Below, piece after piece: positions 17,701-25,345 of a stretch of 29,645 nucleotides of DNA. Source of the stretch: a virus; the IMG/VR virus record IMGVR_UViG_3300030451_006244, positions 1 to 29,645 of that record; one strand, 5' to 3'. The notes beneath the pieces were generated by a model. That model made no database searches and was not told the origin of the DNA. It saw only the letters and a program-made list of their open reading frames with translations. The position numbers and the translations under genes were made by a program. Position 1 is the first letter of the stretch. Each line of letters starts with the position of its first letter.

Positions 17701-20700
17701 ATACTCTTGATTATTCAAAAGATGTGCCATTTGTTTTTGATTCTTTTGCTTCTGACTACATTGATTTTAGACCTAGAGTAGCACCTTACACAGCAAGTAG
17801 TAATTCTCCATTCTCATTTGTATCTAGAGATTTTAGTGGTACAACTTCAGAGTCGGTAGTTTCAGGTAAAAGTATGGTTGTCGATTACTCATATTACATG
17901 GGTAGAGTTGATAGATTGTATTTGAGTAAAAGTGGAGTTTTTAGTACAAAAGAGGGAAAACCATCAAGATTACCAAAAGCACCGTTACCAAACGAAGATG
18001 CTTTTCAAGTCGCAACAATAAAATATCCACCTTACGTTCGTAATGGATCGGAAGTTTCAGTAAAAAGAGTTCCACATAAAAGATTTACCATGAGAGATAT
18101 TGGTAGTCTTGAAAGTAGAATTAAAAATTTAGAAAATTATACCACCTTATCATTATTAGAAACTGATACCAAAAACTTATCAATTAAAGATCCAAGTACT
18201 GGTTTAGATAAATTTAAGTCTGGTTTTTATGTAGATAATTTTAGAAATCATAACACTCATAATTTATCTGGAGAATCAAATTTTGATATTGATATAGAAA
18301 ATAGTGAATTAAGACCAAAATCTACAGAAAGAAATGTAGGATTAGTATTTGAAACAAAAAGCACAACTTCAAGTCCAAGTACAGCAGATTACAAATTTGT
18401 TAGTGATTTTTCTGATTCAAATATTACTAGAGGTGGTGCAGCTTTAACTTTAAACTACACTGAAGAGATATTCATAGATCAACCAAATGCAACTCGAACT
18501 GAAAATTTAAATCCATTTTTAGTTGATGTATTTGTTGGAACAATTGATTTAGTTCCATCTTCTGACTTTTGGATTGAAGAGATTCCTTTAACTCCTCAAA
18601 ATATTGAAATTGATAATGCTTTTGATGCAATATCACAAATGTTAGGAGTAGAAGATCGTGAAAATGGTGGAATGGCATCTAGTTTCTGGAATTCACATGA
18701 ACAAACTTGGAATGGAAGAGATAGTGCTACATTAGTTGATGAAGATATTATTGATAGGGATGTTATTAGAACAGATGTTGACGTTCAAAGACGAGGAAGA
18801 ATAGAAACAACTACAACAACCAGGGATATTCGAAATACCATTAGACAAACATTTGAAGAAAGTGGAATAGAAAGGCAATTTGGTCTTGAATTGAGTGCAG
18901 AGGAACAAGTAGTTGATTTAGGAACTAAAGTTGTTGGCATGGATGTTCTTTATAATGTTAGATCAAGAAATATTGAAGTTACTGCAAAGAGGGTAAAACC
19001 AAATACAAGATACTTTGTATTCATGGAAAATACTGATTTAACTCAGTTTGCGATTCCTAAGTATCTTCCAATTGAAATGAATGAAGGGTCTTTTGCAGTT
19101 GGTGAAGAAGTTGAAAGTATAAATTCCGAAACTGATGGTACTCCTAGCATTAAATTTAGAGTTGCATCTCCAAACCATAAAGATGGTGAATTTAATAACC
19201 CAACAGAAACTATTACTACTTATCCTCCAAATACTTCTGTTCCTACAGTATACTCAAGTACAAGTACAATATTAAATATTGATACTGCTGATTTAGCTTT
19301 AGAAAACAATATCGATCATATTGGTTGGGTGAAGAGGGGCACAATTCTTGCTACTGCTGCAGGAGCACAGGCAACTGTTGGTGACTTAGCATTGGTTAGT
19401 GACGATAAGGGTGATTTAATATTTTCATTACATATTCCAGATCCAAAGATCAGTGGTAATCCACTTTTCACTACTGGTAGTAATACGATTAGAATAACAA
19501 CAAGTTCTGTCAACGCATCTATATTAGATCCTGGTTCTAGTTCTGCAGAGGCTGAATACTTGGCAAGCGGATATCAGACAAGCACTCAAGAACAAACACT
19601 TAATATCAAAACACCAAAAGTTGAAAGGGTTCAAACTGGAACAAGAGATATAACTAGAACATTTAACAGAGAGAGAACCGAAGTTGTTCAAGATGTTGAT
19701 GTTAGAATTAGACGACTTGGTGGTGGTGGTGGCGATCCTCTAGCACAATCATTCTTTGTAGACGCAGACGTTTATCCAAATGGCACCTTTATTACTAGTG
19801 GAGAATTATTCTTCAAAACTAAAGATGAAGAACTTCCAGTAACCATTCAAATAAGGACTATGAGAGATGGAGCACCAACTAAAACAGTTGTTCCATTTGG
19901 TGAAACTAAGATAAAGGCAGAAGACGTACTATTATCAGATGATGGTAGTGTTGCAACTCCATTTACTTTCAAATCACCAGTTTATTTACAAGCTGGATAC
20001 GAATATGCGATGGTATTATTGTCAACTAAAACACTTGGATACTTGACATTTATTAATCGAATGGGTGAAACTGATTTAATTACTCAAGGATTGAATAGTT
20101 CTCAACCAACTCTAGGTTCACTATTTAAATCACAAAATAATAGAACTTGGACACCAAGTCAATACGAAGATCTTAAGTTTAAACTTAATAAAGCAAAGTT
20201 TGTTGTAAATACTCCATCAAGTGTTTTACTTTTCAATAGTGAATTGCCTCTTGGTAAAATACTAAAACAAAATCCCGTTACTGCATATTCTAAGAGATCA
20301 AAGGTTGCAATAGCATCAACTGTTACAACATTTACTGCAGGAGATGAGGTTACACAATCAGGTAATACTGGTAGAATATTTGCAAGTGGCGGTAAAGTTT
20401 CAAGTGGTAATAGTAAGTTAACTATTGTATCTACTAGTGGAAGTGGATTAAAACAAGGACAGTACAATGGAATCGGATTTACAGCATTGACTGGATTTGG
20501 AGATGGATTAACTGCAAATGTGTCTGTTAGTGCGAGTGGAGTCATAACTGGTGCAGGAGTAACAATCGCAGCTCAGGGATCTGGATATGCAGTGGGTGAT
20601 TTATTACTTATGAATCCTCTTGGCACATCTGGAGGATCTGGTGTCAGAGTTGTTGTTGCAAATACAACTGAAACTAATTTACTAGTTGTAGATAATATTA

Positions 20701-22064
20701 AGGATAAACTTGTTTCTACTGCTGCTTTAAGTCATATTAAAAAATCAAATGGTGTTACAACTACAATTCCTATATCAGATATCACTAGTGTAAACGATGA
20801 TCCAATTAGAGATGGTTACACACTTAAATTTGATCATAAAAATCATGGTATGCATTCTGGTACAAACAAGGTTAAAGTGGTTAACTTCCACCCAGATACT
20901 TTACCAACAACACTAAGTAACGACATAACTAACGAAAGTAGCAGTATTTCATTAACAAGTGGAACTAATTTTGTTAACTTTGAAGGAACTCCAGTCAGTG
21001 GTTCTATTGGATCTGGTCATACTGGATATTTACTTATTGATAAGGAAATTATTTCTTATAATACAATATCTGGAAACGAAATTAGTGATTTTGTAAGAGG
21101 AATTGATCAAAGTTTGAAATCAAACCATGCAGCAAATACTCCAGTATACAGATATGAATTTAATGGTGTGTCACTAAGAAAAATCAATAAAGATAATCAG
21201 GATATTGATCCTAGAGAAAAAACATTTGATAGTTACTATCTTAAAGTTGCTGATGATAGTAAAGCATTTAATGTAACTAGAACTGGTGGTGGTGATCATG
21301 TAATGGTATCTCAAAATATTCCATTTGAAGCAATTTCACCACAAATAACATCAATAACACCCACAGGAACAAACATAACTTCTAGAGTTAAAACAACAGG
21401 TGGAACAAGTCTAAGTGGTTCAGAGGCATCATTTACAGATAAAGGTTATCAAAATGTTGCTCTTAACAAATTGAATTATTTTGATGATCCAAGAATAATT
21501 GCATCACAAGAGAATGAATATCATTTATTATCAAATCAAAAATCATTTGCTTTAGAGTTAACACTTACAACTGATAATGAAGATGTATCACCTGTAATTG
21601 ATTTAGAAACTGCGAATGTTATTGCAATAAGCAATCTTGTTGACGATAAAGTTACTGATTTTGAAACTGCTAGTGGGCCAAAAATTCCTGGTTCTGATCC
21701 AAATACCGCAATTTATGAAACAAAATTAATTAACTTAGAATTTGTTTCTAACTCTTTATTTGTTCAATTTGATGGTCACAGAGAAGCAGAGGCAGATATT
21801 AGAGTGTTCTATAAGTTAGTTAGAGGTGATGGTAACGACGATTATGCAACTTATATACCATTTAATAGTAATGGATCACCAGATAAAGAAGTAAAATCAA
21901 ACGCATCAAGAAATGCGTTTAGTGAATATAAGTATACTGCTGAAAATACTCCACAGTTTACTGGATTTATGATTAAGGTTGTTATGACATCAACTAATCA
22001 GGCAAAACCACCTAGAATTAAAAACTTTAGGTCGATTGCACTTAGATCATTTGATATTGTATAA
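14703..22064 (+). CDS. Giant DUF4815-type tail/baseplate structural protein
   Basis: 2,453 residues. The N-terminus (VSPYFDDFNENRNYNKVLF, FKPGFPVQARELTTLQSIL, then FGQHFFKEGSMVIPGG) is the DUF4815 signature found in large phage tail proteins. LESRIKNLENYTTLSLLE near 1135-1153, with GLDKFKSGFYVDNF after it, is a conserved middle block with coiled-coil character. VRSRNIEVTAKRVKPNTRYF is another family block. At 1672-1684 a five-glycine hinge leads into DPLAQSFFVD and a C-terminal beta domain (TSGELFFKTKDEELPVTIQI). A GxGY repeat (AQGSGYAVGD, 1957), an H-G module (H2048) and an RG...H module (2109-2149) follow. It occupies the place of T4 gp9-gp11, so a role in the outer baseplate or fibre anchoring is inferred. 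No clear Shine-Dalgarno; the start is 4 bases after gp8. Confidence 0.8.
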   Translation: MSQNTNLNVSPYFDDFNENRNYNKVLFKPGFPVQARELTTLQSILQNQIERFGQHFFKEGSMVIPGGTSYDSEYFAVRIDPNFLSIPVNTYTKFLADNKIKIQGETTGVEATVINRLTAAESVDGFDTLYLKYTKSGTDGTTRVFQDGENLITLSNISYLNTNIAANSQFARCIVDDATKVGSAFSVSDGVYFIHGYFVKVNSSTVILDQYSNTPSYRVGFLLKEQFLSASTTNSDLYDNARGFANESAPGADRLKITTTLHRKALDDKNDGDFTELLRVENGIIKNIVSKTEYNIFADELARRTYDESGDYYVKPFSIDVRESLNDRIGNRGIYLDTQQTQNGNTPAEDILSLQLSSGKAYVRGYEVDKISSSSIDVLKPRTTKLVDNQSVPIRIGNSVEITNVFGTPEIGFSDTLRLLNRRLDSTNSISGYNSTVIGKMRAFDFTQKSVIGATSTVYDLKFYDLQLYSVLTVATQITVTAGSHIEGKYSGSSGFAVYAGSGNPTSITITDVTGQFQINEPIMVNGIDVGTSITSVVDNSFEDIKAIHSSGGVINGDPVGTGATTFTANTVLNREKLVFKTGAEFQISTVPNSGVGDVRGPSVVDFRTIVKPGDIISYGGLFTSNVPNFNEVTGIGAGGTNFTVSGIATVSGVNDGGITPGSPTDLVIRIPSLNESDDAGFRVKLADQYVSSMNILDSSYIARKLIKKTWNSSSMTFSISDLSGDTSNLFFEPFSSSNYTLTLNGVVEDLGSSGKVVVSANLKTVTISSLSGSPTGQAVLTAAVRRSSIVSKEKSLVRCNSLVVDKSELAGSGIGTTSLNDGLIAGNYPYGTRVQDREISLNVPEVTRVLAIFESNEPSSNPPTLPAITVTNQTETFTGNVLVGEQFIGGLSGAVARVVTVGATQLSFVYENENRFEIGENISLKTSGIFATISAIVFGDRNIIKNFTLDNGQRLEFADFSRIVRKSGIEKPTGKLRIIFDKLLNDEASGNVETVNSYNTLDYSKDVPFVFDSFASDYIDFRPRVAPYTASSNSPFSFVSRDFSGTTSESVVSGKSMVVDYSYYMGRVDRLYLSKSGVFSTKEGKPSRLPKAPLPNEDAFQVATIKYPPYVRNGSEVSVKRVPHKRFTMRDIGSLESRIKNLENYTTLSLLETDTKNLSIKDPSTGLDKFKSGFYVDNFRNHNTHNLSGESNFDIDIENSELRPKSTERNVGLVFETKSTTSSPSTADYKFVSDFSDSNITRGGAALTLNYTEEIFIDQPNATRTENLNPFLVDVFVGTIDLVPSSDFWIEEIPLTPQNIEIDNAFDAISQMLGVEDRENGGMASSFWNSHEQTWNGRDSATLVDEDIIDRDVIRTDVDVQRRGRIETTTTTRDIRNTIRQTFEESGIERQFGLELSAEEQVVDLGTKVVGMDVLYNVRSRNIEVTAKRVKPNTRYFVFMENTDLTQFAIPKYLPIEMNEGSFAVGEEVESINSETDGTPSIKFRVASPNHKDGEFNNPTETITTYPPNTSVPTVYSSTSTILNIDTADLALENNIDHIGWVKRGTILATAAGAQATVGDLALVSDDKGDLIFSLHIPDPKISGNPLFTTGSNTIRITTSSVNASILDPGSSSAEAEYLASGYQTSTQEQTLNIKTPKVERVQTGTRDITRTFNRERTEVVQDVDVRIRRLGGGGGDPLAQSFFVDADVYPNGTFITSGELFFKTKDEELPVTIQIRTMRDGAPTKTVVPFGETKIKAEDVLLSDDGSVATPFTFKSPVYLQAGYEYAMVLLSTKTLGYLTFINRMGETDLITQGLNSSQPTLGSLFKSQNNRTWTPSQYEDLKFKLNKAKFVVNTPSSVLLFNSELPLGKILKQNPVTAYSKRSKVAIASTVTTFTAGDEVTQSGNTGRIFASGGKVSSGNSKLTIVSTSGSGLKQGQYNGIGFTALTGFGDGLTANVSVSASGVITGAGVTIAAQGSGYAVGDLLLMNPLGTSGGSGVRVVVANTTETNLLVVDNIKDKLVSTAALSHIKKSNGVTTTIPISDITSVNDDPIRDGYTLKFDHKNHGMHSGTNKVKVVNFHPDTLPTTLSNDITNESSSISLTSGTNFVNFEGTPVSGSIGSGHTGYLLIDKEIISYNTISGNEISDFVRGIDQSLKSNHAANTPVYRYEFNGVSLRKINKDNQDIDPREKTFDSYYLKVADDSKAFNVTRTGGGDHVMVSQNIPFEAISPQITSITPTGTNITSRVKTTGGTSLSGSEASFTDKGYQNVALNKLNYFDDPRIIASQENEYHLLSNQKSFALELTLTTDNEDVSPVIDLETANVIAISNLVDDKVTDFETASGPKIPGSDPNTAIYETKLINLEFVSNSLFVQFDGHREAEADIRVFYKLVRGDGNDDYATYIPFNSNGSPDKEVKSNASRNAFSEYKYTAENTPQFTGFMIKVVMTSTNQAKPPRIKNFRSIALRSFDIV

Positions 22065-22288
22065 TGGAAAAATACTTAAAAGTTGAATCTGATACCTCTT
22101 TAGTCAGAGATATGGACTCAAATGCAATTGTTAGTAAAAACAAAACCGAATTTGATAAGTTTTTAAAACTTTCTCGTAAAAAATACGAAGAAAAAAGAAA
22201 ATTTGATCAAATGCGTGGTGATTTGGATTCTTTAAAACAAGATATGGATGAGATTAAAACTCTTCTTAAAAATATTATGAATAAATGA
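22064..22288 (+). CDS. Small coiled-coil protein following the DUF4815 gene
   Basis: 74 residues. The second half is strongly charged and helical, with heptad-like spacing (MRGDLDSLKQDMDEIKTLLK), so a short coiled coil is likely. The N-terminus MEKYLKVESDTSLVRDMDSN resembles small conserved proteins at this position in marine T4-like phages, which have no assigned function to my knowledge. Its ATG overlaps the TAA of the preceding gene by one base, implying coupled translation. The next gap holds a perfect late promoter box, so this gene is probably the last of the gp8/DUF4815 unit. It could trimerise or bridge other tail proteins; that is a guess from the helix pattern. Confidence 0.75.
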   Translation: MEKYLKVESDTSLVRDMDSNAIVSKNKTEFDKFLKLSRKKYEEKRKFDQMRGDLDSLKQDMDEIKTLLKNIMNK

Positions 22289-22290
22289 TT

Positions 22291-22298
22291 TATAAATA
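22291..22298 (+). promoter_or_regulatory. T4-type late promoter element (perfect TATAAATA)
   Basis: TATAAATA lies 2 bases after the stop of the coiled-coil gene, inside a 39-base gap. The predicted start near 22304 would leave a leader of about 24 bases before the ATG at 22328. It would drive the fibre-like cluster and possibly the neck genes. Confidence 0.7.
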
Positions 22299-22327
22299 TT
22301 CCAAGATAGATTCTAATTAGTTAAATA

Positions 22328-22666
22328 ATGGCAGCATATATTAGTAACATAGTAATTGATGCTGGTGCTGACTTTGACCAAATTTTTAATTTGGAAAATG
22401 TAGCGAACGCACCCTTAGACTTGACTGGTTACACTGCTACCTCAAAGTTGAAAAAGCATCCTGCTTCATTAAATAATACAGCAACTTTTGTTGTTTCTTT
22501 TCCCAATCGCACTCAAGGGCAAATAAAGATATCTTTAGGATCTACATTGACATCTGCAATAAAGGCAGGTCGATATAGTTATGATATTTTATTAAATGAT
22601 GGTTCACTTAAAACAAGAATTGTCAGTGGGAGTGCAATAGTCACAGCTGGAGTTACCACAGGTTAA
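22328..22666 (+). CDS. Conserved beta-sandwich virion-associated protein
   Basis: 112 residues. The layout (a short strand IVIDAGADFDQIFNL, then LDLTGYTATSKLKK, then GQIKISLGSTLTSAIKAGRY and a final strand with RIVSGSAIVTAG) matches a small phage domain widespread next to tail fibre genes, often written as 'PLDLTGYTA...L..T..L.AGRY.YDV'. It resembles the N-terminal domain of phage receptor-binding or baseplate upper proteins, so a fibre or baseplate attachment role is likely but unproven. First gene after a late promoter box. ATG 22328 is preceded by AT-rich sequence without a clear ribosome binding site. The next gene starts 5 bases after its stop. Confidence 0.75.
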   Translation: MAAYISNIVIDAGADFDQIFNLENVANAPLDLTGYTATSKLKKHPASLNNTATFVVSFPNRTQGQIKISLGSTLTSAIKAGRYSYDILLNDGSLKTRIVSGSAIVTAGVTTG

Positions 22667-22671
22667 ACAAT

Positions 22672-22896
22672 ATGGCTGACATACAAGTTAGAGTCGGATC
22701 AAGAAATGCTACAAAAGTTGTATCTGCAATCGCAGGTAGTGGAGGAACTTTGGGTGGATTATCAGATGTGGATATATCTAATCTAGCGAACGGATCAGTT
22801 TTAGTGTACAACGCATCAACTAATAAATTTGAAACAACTTTAGAATTAACGCCAGGAGCAACACAAAATTTAAACATTAATGGGGGAAGTTTTTAA
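22672..22896 (+). CDS. Small virion protein ending in GGxF
   Basis: 74 residues. The core LGGLSDVDISNLANGSVLVY, followed by NASTNKFE, is a pattern seen in short adaptor-like segments of marine phage tail fibre proteins. The protein ends NINGGSF, closely like the IDGGQF ending of the next gene. It is followed with no gap by that gene (TAA then ATG at 22897). Probably a small fibre or capsid-surface component; the function is not known to me. No transmembrane segment or signal peptide is visible. Confidence 0.75.
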   Translation: MADIQVRVGSRNATKVVSAIAGSGGTLGGLSDVDISNLANGSVLVYNASTNKFETTLELTPGATQNLNINGGSF

Positions 22897-24348
22897 ATGG
22901 CCAGTATAATACGAGTAAAAAGATCGACTGGTAGTGCTGCTCCGTCAACCATAAATTTTGGAGAACTTGCAGTTACGATTGCAAATGGTACACAAGGAAA
23001 TAAAGGTGGAAGACTGTTTGTTGGAGATAATACAAATCCAGATCCAGATCCGATAGTTATAGGTGGTGTATATTATACAGACATGATGCAAAATACACCA
23101 GGTACAGTTGCTGGTGGTGCAAATGCTAATAATACGACATTATCAAATGGATTCATACCAATACTTGAAAGAGAAAATTCAGGGCATCCAGGTGGAAGTG
23201 CTTCAGGTTTTGGAGAAGTTAGTGGTTCTGTGGCAAATATGCCAAGAGTCAATCAATGGAACGTAGATAATTTAACTTTTGATGGAAATACAATATCATC
23301 TAACAATGTTGATGGCGACATTCGTTTTGTAACTAATGGTGCAGGTCAAGTAATTATTAATGATGATACTAAATTAACATTTGGTGCAAGTGAAGATTTA
23401 AGTATTGAATATGATGAAGACGGAACAGATAAAATTCAAGTAACCAAAGGGCCCTCATGTAAAGGTATTGTTTTCAATGGAGTTCCTGTTGAAATAGTCA
23501 ATCCTGGTGCTAGTGATGGATTAGTTATTGATAACATTGGTATTTCATCTAATGTTATTAGTAGTAGATCTGGTGGTGGAAATACACTATTCATTGACCC
23601 ATATCCAGATGGTTTAGATAGTGATGGAATGGTGATAATCAAAGGTAGTTTGCAAGTTGATGGAACTACAACCACTGTTAACTCTACAAATACATCATTA
23701 AATGATCCAATAATGAACATTGGTGATGTAACAAGTAAAAGAACTGTTTTAGCAACAGTTGGATCTGGAACATCAGCAATCACTCTTGATTCTATTGTGG
23801 GTATTAATACTGGTGATACTATATCTGGAAGTGGACTTCCAGGTGCTGGTACAACCACAATTGCATATTATGGAACTGTGGCAGGAGTTTCAACTGTTTA
23901 CATTACAGGACAAACAACTGCAGGTATATCAACAACAACACAATTAACAGTTACTCACGGATTTGATACAAATACTGATCGTGGTATTTCTTTCAACTAT
24001 AATACTGGAAGTGGAGTAGCAAATAACAAAACTGGATTCTTTGGTTATAATGATAGTACAGGTGAAGCAAGTAATGCACCTGCAAGATCATTTACATATA
24101 TTCCTGATGCAACTGTTACTGGTAACGTTTTAGGTGGAACAAAAGGTTTCCTAGATATAAAAGGAATATATTTCCAAAATGGAGACTATTCAACAGCTGG
24201 TAACGGAATAATCTATTTCGATACTACTGGTAAAATGGTTGGTGCTGCTGGCACAACTGCTGGTATAACTACTTCAAACTTTGTATTAACAACGGATGCT
24301 AGTGGCATACCGAAATGGACAACAACAATTGATGGAGGTCAATTCTGA
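22897..24348 (+). CDS. Tail-fibre-like structural protein
   Basis: 483 residues. The N-terminus IIRVKRSTGSAAPSTINFGE, then GGRLFVGDNT, matches the N-terminal domain common to marine phage fibre-like proteins (RVKRST....P..L.FGELA). Around residues 249-268, KGSLQVDGTTTTVNSTNTSL and DPIMNIGD form a second common block of cyanophage fibre and structural proteins. The C-terminal half is Gly/Thr-rich beta sequence with GIST-type repeats, and the protein ends TTIDGGQF. A GGGGGAAG run at 22882-22889, inside the end of the previous gene, may serve as ribosome binding site. Virion surface protein or short fibre is the best guess; receptor binding is inferred from the family only. Confidence 0.78.
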   Translation: MASIIRVKRSTGSAAPSTINFGELAVTIANGTQGNKGGRLFVGDNTNPDPDPIVIGGVYYTDMMQNTPGTVAGGANANNTTLSNGFIPILERENSGHPGGSASGFGEVSGSVANMPRVNQWNVDNLTFDGNTISSNNVDGDIRFVTNGAGQVIINDDTKLTFGASEDLSIEYDEDGTDKIQVTKGPSCKGIVFNGVPVEIVNPGASDGLVIDNIGISSNVISSRSGGGNTLFIDPYPDGLDSDGMVIIKGSLQVDGTTTTVNSTNTSLNDPIMNIGDVTSKRTVLATVGSGTSAITLDSIVGINTGDTISGSGLPGAGTTTIAYYGTVAGVSTVYITGQTTAGISTTTQLTVTHGFDTNTDRGISFNYNTGSGVANNKTGFFGYNDSTGEASNAPARSFTYIPDATVTGNVLGGTKGFLDIKGIYFQNGDYSTAGNGIIYFDTTGKMVGAAGTTAGITTSNFVLTTDASGIPKWTTTIDGGQF

Positions 24349-24352
24349 TACT

Positions 24353-24529
24353 ATGAACAGTGAAGTTGATGTGAATATTTTGATTAATCATTACCATAAG
24401 AAATTATCAACATTAGTTAATCAAAATATATTATTAGAAGCAAAAATTGAATCTATAACAAAAGACTACATGGATTTACAGAAACAAGTGCTTCAATTGG
24501 AAGAAGATAAGAAAAAGGAGAAAAAATGA
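24353..24529 (+). CDS. 58-residue coiled-coil protein before gp13
   Basis: MNSEVDVNILINHYHKKLST continues into a long charged helix ending in EEDKKKEKK. The residue pattern fits a coiled coil. I chose ATG 24353, 4 bases after the upstream stop, rather than the in-frame ATG at 24296, which would overlap the fibre-like gene by 53 bases. GGAGG at 24334-24338 lies 14 bases upstream, rather far for a ribosome binding site. The stop overlaps the gp13 start (ATGA). It lies where T4 has fibritin (wac), also a coiled coil just before gp13, but it is far too short and no sequence similarity is claimed. Similar small genes occur before gp13 in marine relatives. Confidence 0.72.
   Translation: MNSEVDVNILINHYHKKLSTLVNQNILLEAKIESITKDYMDLQKQVLQLEEDKKKEKK
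24515..24520 (+). promoter_or_regulatory. Ribosome binding site AAGGAG of gp13
   Basis: AAGGAG lies 5 bases before the gp13 ATG at 24526, inside the Lys-rich end of the previous gene. It is one of only two textbook Shine-Dalgarno sites in the window and fixes the gp13 start. Confidence 0.75.
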
Positions 24530-25341
24530 GTAAACCAGCCAGTAGACAAGGATTAATTGATTACTGCCTAAGAAGATTAGGTTATCCTGTGCTGGAAGTT
24601 AATGTAGATGATGACCAAATTGATGATCTCATTGATGATGCGATTCAATATTTTCAAGATCGTCATTTTGACGGTGTTGAGAGAATGTTGTTGAAACATA
24701 AAATAACAAAAGAGGAAAGAGAAACATTAAGAACTGGTATAACTACAACTACAGCAAGTTCTACAGTTGGTATAACTACAACTACATTTGAGGAAGCACA
24801 AAACTTTTTACAGTTACCTGATCATGTATTAGGTGTAGAGAAAGTCTATAAGATGGATAATAGCACTATATCAAGTGGTTTATTTAATATTAAATATCAG
24901 ATATTCTTAAATGATCTCTATTATTATGGTGCACTGGATTTATTAAACTACACGATGACTAAGACTTATTTGGAAGATTTAAGTCGTATCATCACTCCAG
25001 ATACACAGATAAGATTTAACAAAAAACAAGGAAGACTATATTTGGATGTGGATTTTGAAGCAATGTCTGATGATACATTCATATTAATTGATGGTTATCG
25101 TTTATTAAATCCTGACGACGTAACTAAAATTTATAACGATTTTTGGTTAAAGAAATATGCAACATCATTAATCAAAAAACAATGGGGAATGAACTTAATT
25201 AAATTCCAAGGTGTAATGTTACCTGGTGGAGTTCAGTTGAATGGAAGGCAAATATATGAAGATGCAATTAGAGAACTTGAAGAAATAGAAAATACACTTA
25301 AGACAGAATACGAATTACCTCCTCTAGATTTGATAGGATAA
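24526..25341 (+). CDS. 13: Neck (head completion) protein gp13
   Basis: 271 residues; T4 gp13 has 309. With gp14 it closes the filled head and makes the surface to which the tail attaches. The N-terminus RQGLIDYCLRRLGYPVLEV followed by DDDQIDDLIDDAIQYFQDRH and FDGVERM is the standard start of T4-like gp13. The C-terminal LKKQWG-like block (SLIKKQWGMNLIKFQG) and LPGGVQLNGRQIYEDAI are also typical. A Thr-rich loop (GITTTTASSTVGITTTT, about residues 71-87) is encoded by an 18-base direct repeat. The gene starts in an ATGA overlap and ends 4 bases before gp14. Confidence 0.93.
   Translation: MSKPASRQGLIDYCLRRLGYPVLEVNVDDDQIDDLIDDAIQYFQDRHFDGVERMLLKHKITKEERETLRTGITTTTASSTVGITTTTFEEAQNFLQLPDHVLGVEKVYKMDNSTISSGLFNIKYQIFLNDLYYYGALDLLNYTMTKTYLEDLSRIITPDTQIRFNKKQGRLYLDVDFEAMSDDTFILIDGYRLLNPDDVTKIYNDFWLKKYATSLIKKQWGMNLIKFQGVMLPGGVQLNGRQIYEDAIRELEEIENTLKTEYELPPLDLIG
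24736..24786 (+). repeat. 18-base direct repeat inside gp13
   Basis: GGTATAACTACAACTACA occurs at 24736-24753 and again at 24769-24786, a 33-base period, encoding GITTTT twice. It keeps the reading frame and lies in a probable surface loop. Confidence 0.85.
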
Positions 25342-25345
25342 TGTC

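Noticed and set aside
20159-20545. 128-codon minus-strand frame opposite the 2,453-residue gene
   Set aside because: Proline- and leucine-rich product expected from the complement of Gly/Thr-rich coding; no sign of an antisense gene.
22320-22330. GTTAAATAATG as a late promoter at the 22328 start
   Set aside because: It abuts the ATG, so transcription would start inside the gene; the perfect box at 22291 is the better candidate.
23436-23858. 140-codon minus-strand frame opposite the fibre-like gene
   Set aside because: Same kind of shadow: the real + strand protein has recognisable family blocks across the whole stretch.
24296-24352. Upstream ATG (24296) for the small coiled-coil gene before gp13
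   Set aside because: It would overlap the end of the fibre-like gene by 53 bases, and its extra residues are just the shifted-frame reading of that gene. ATG 24353 fits the tight packing of the other genes.
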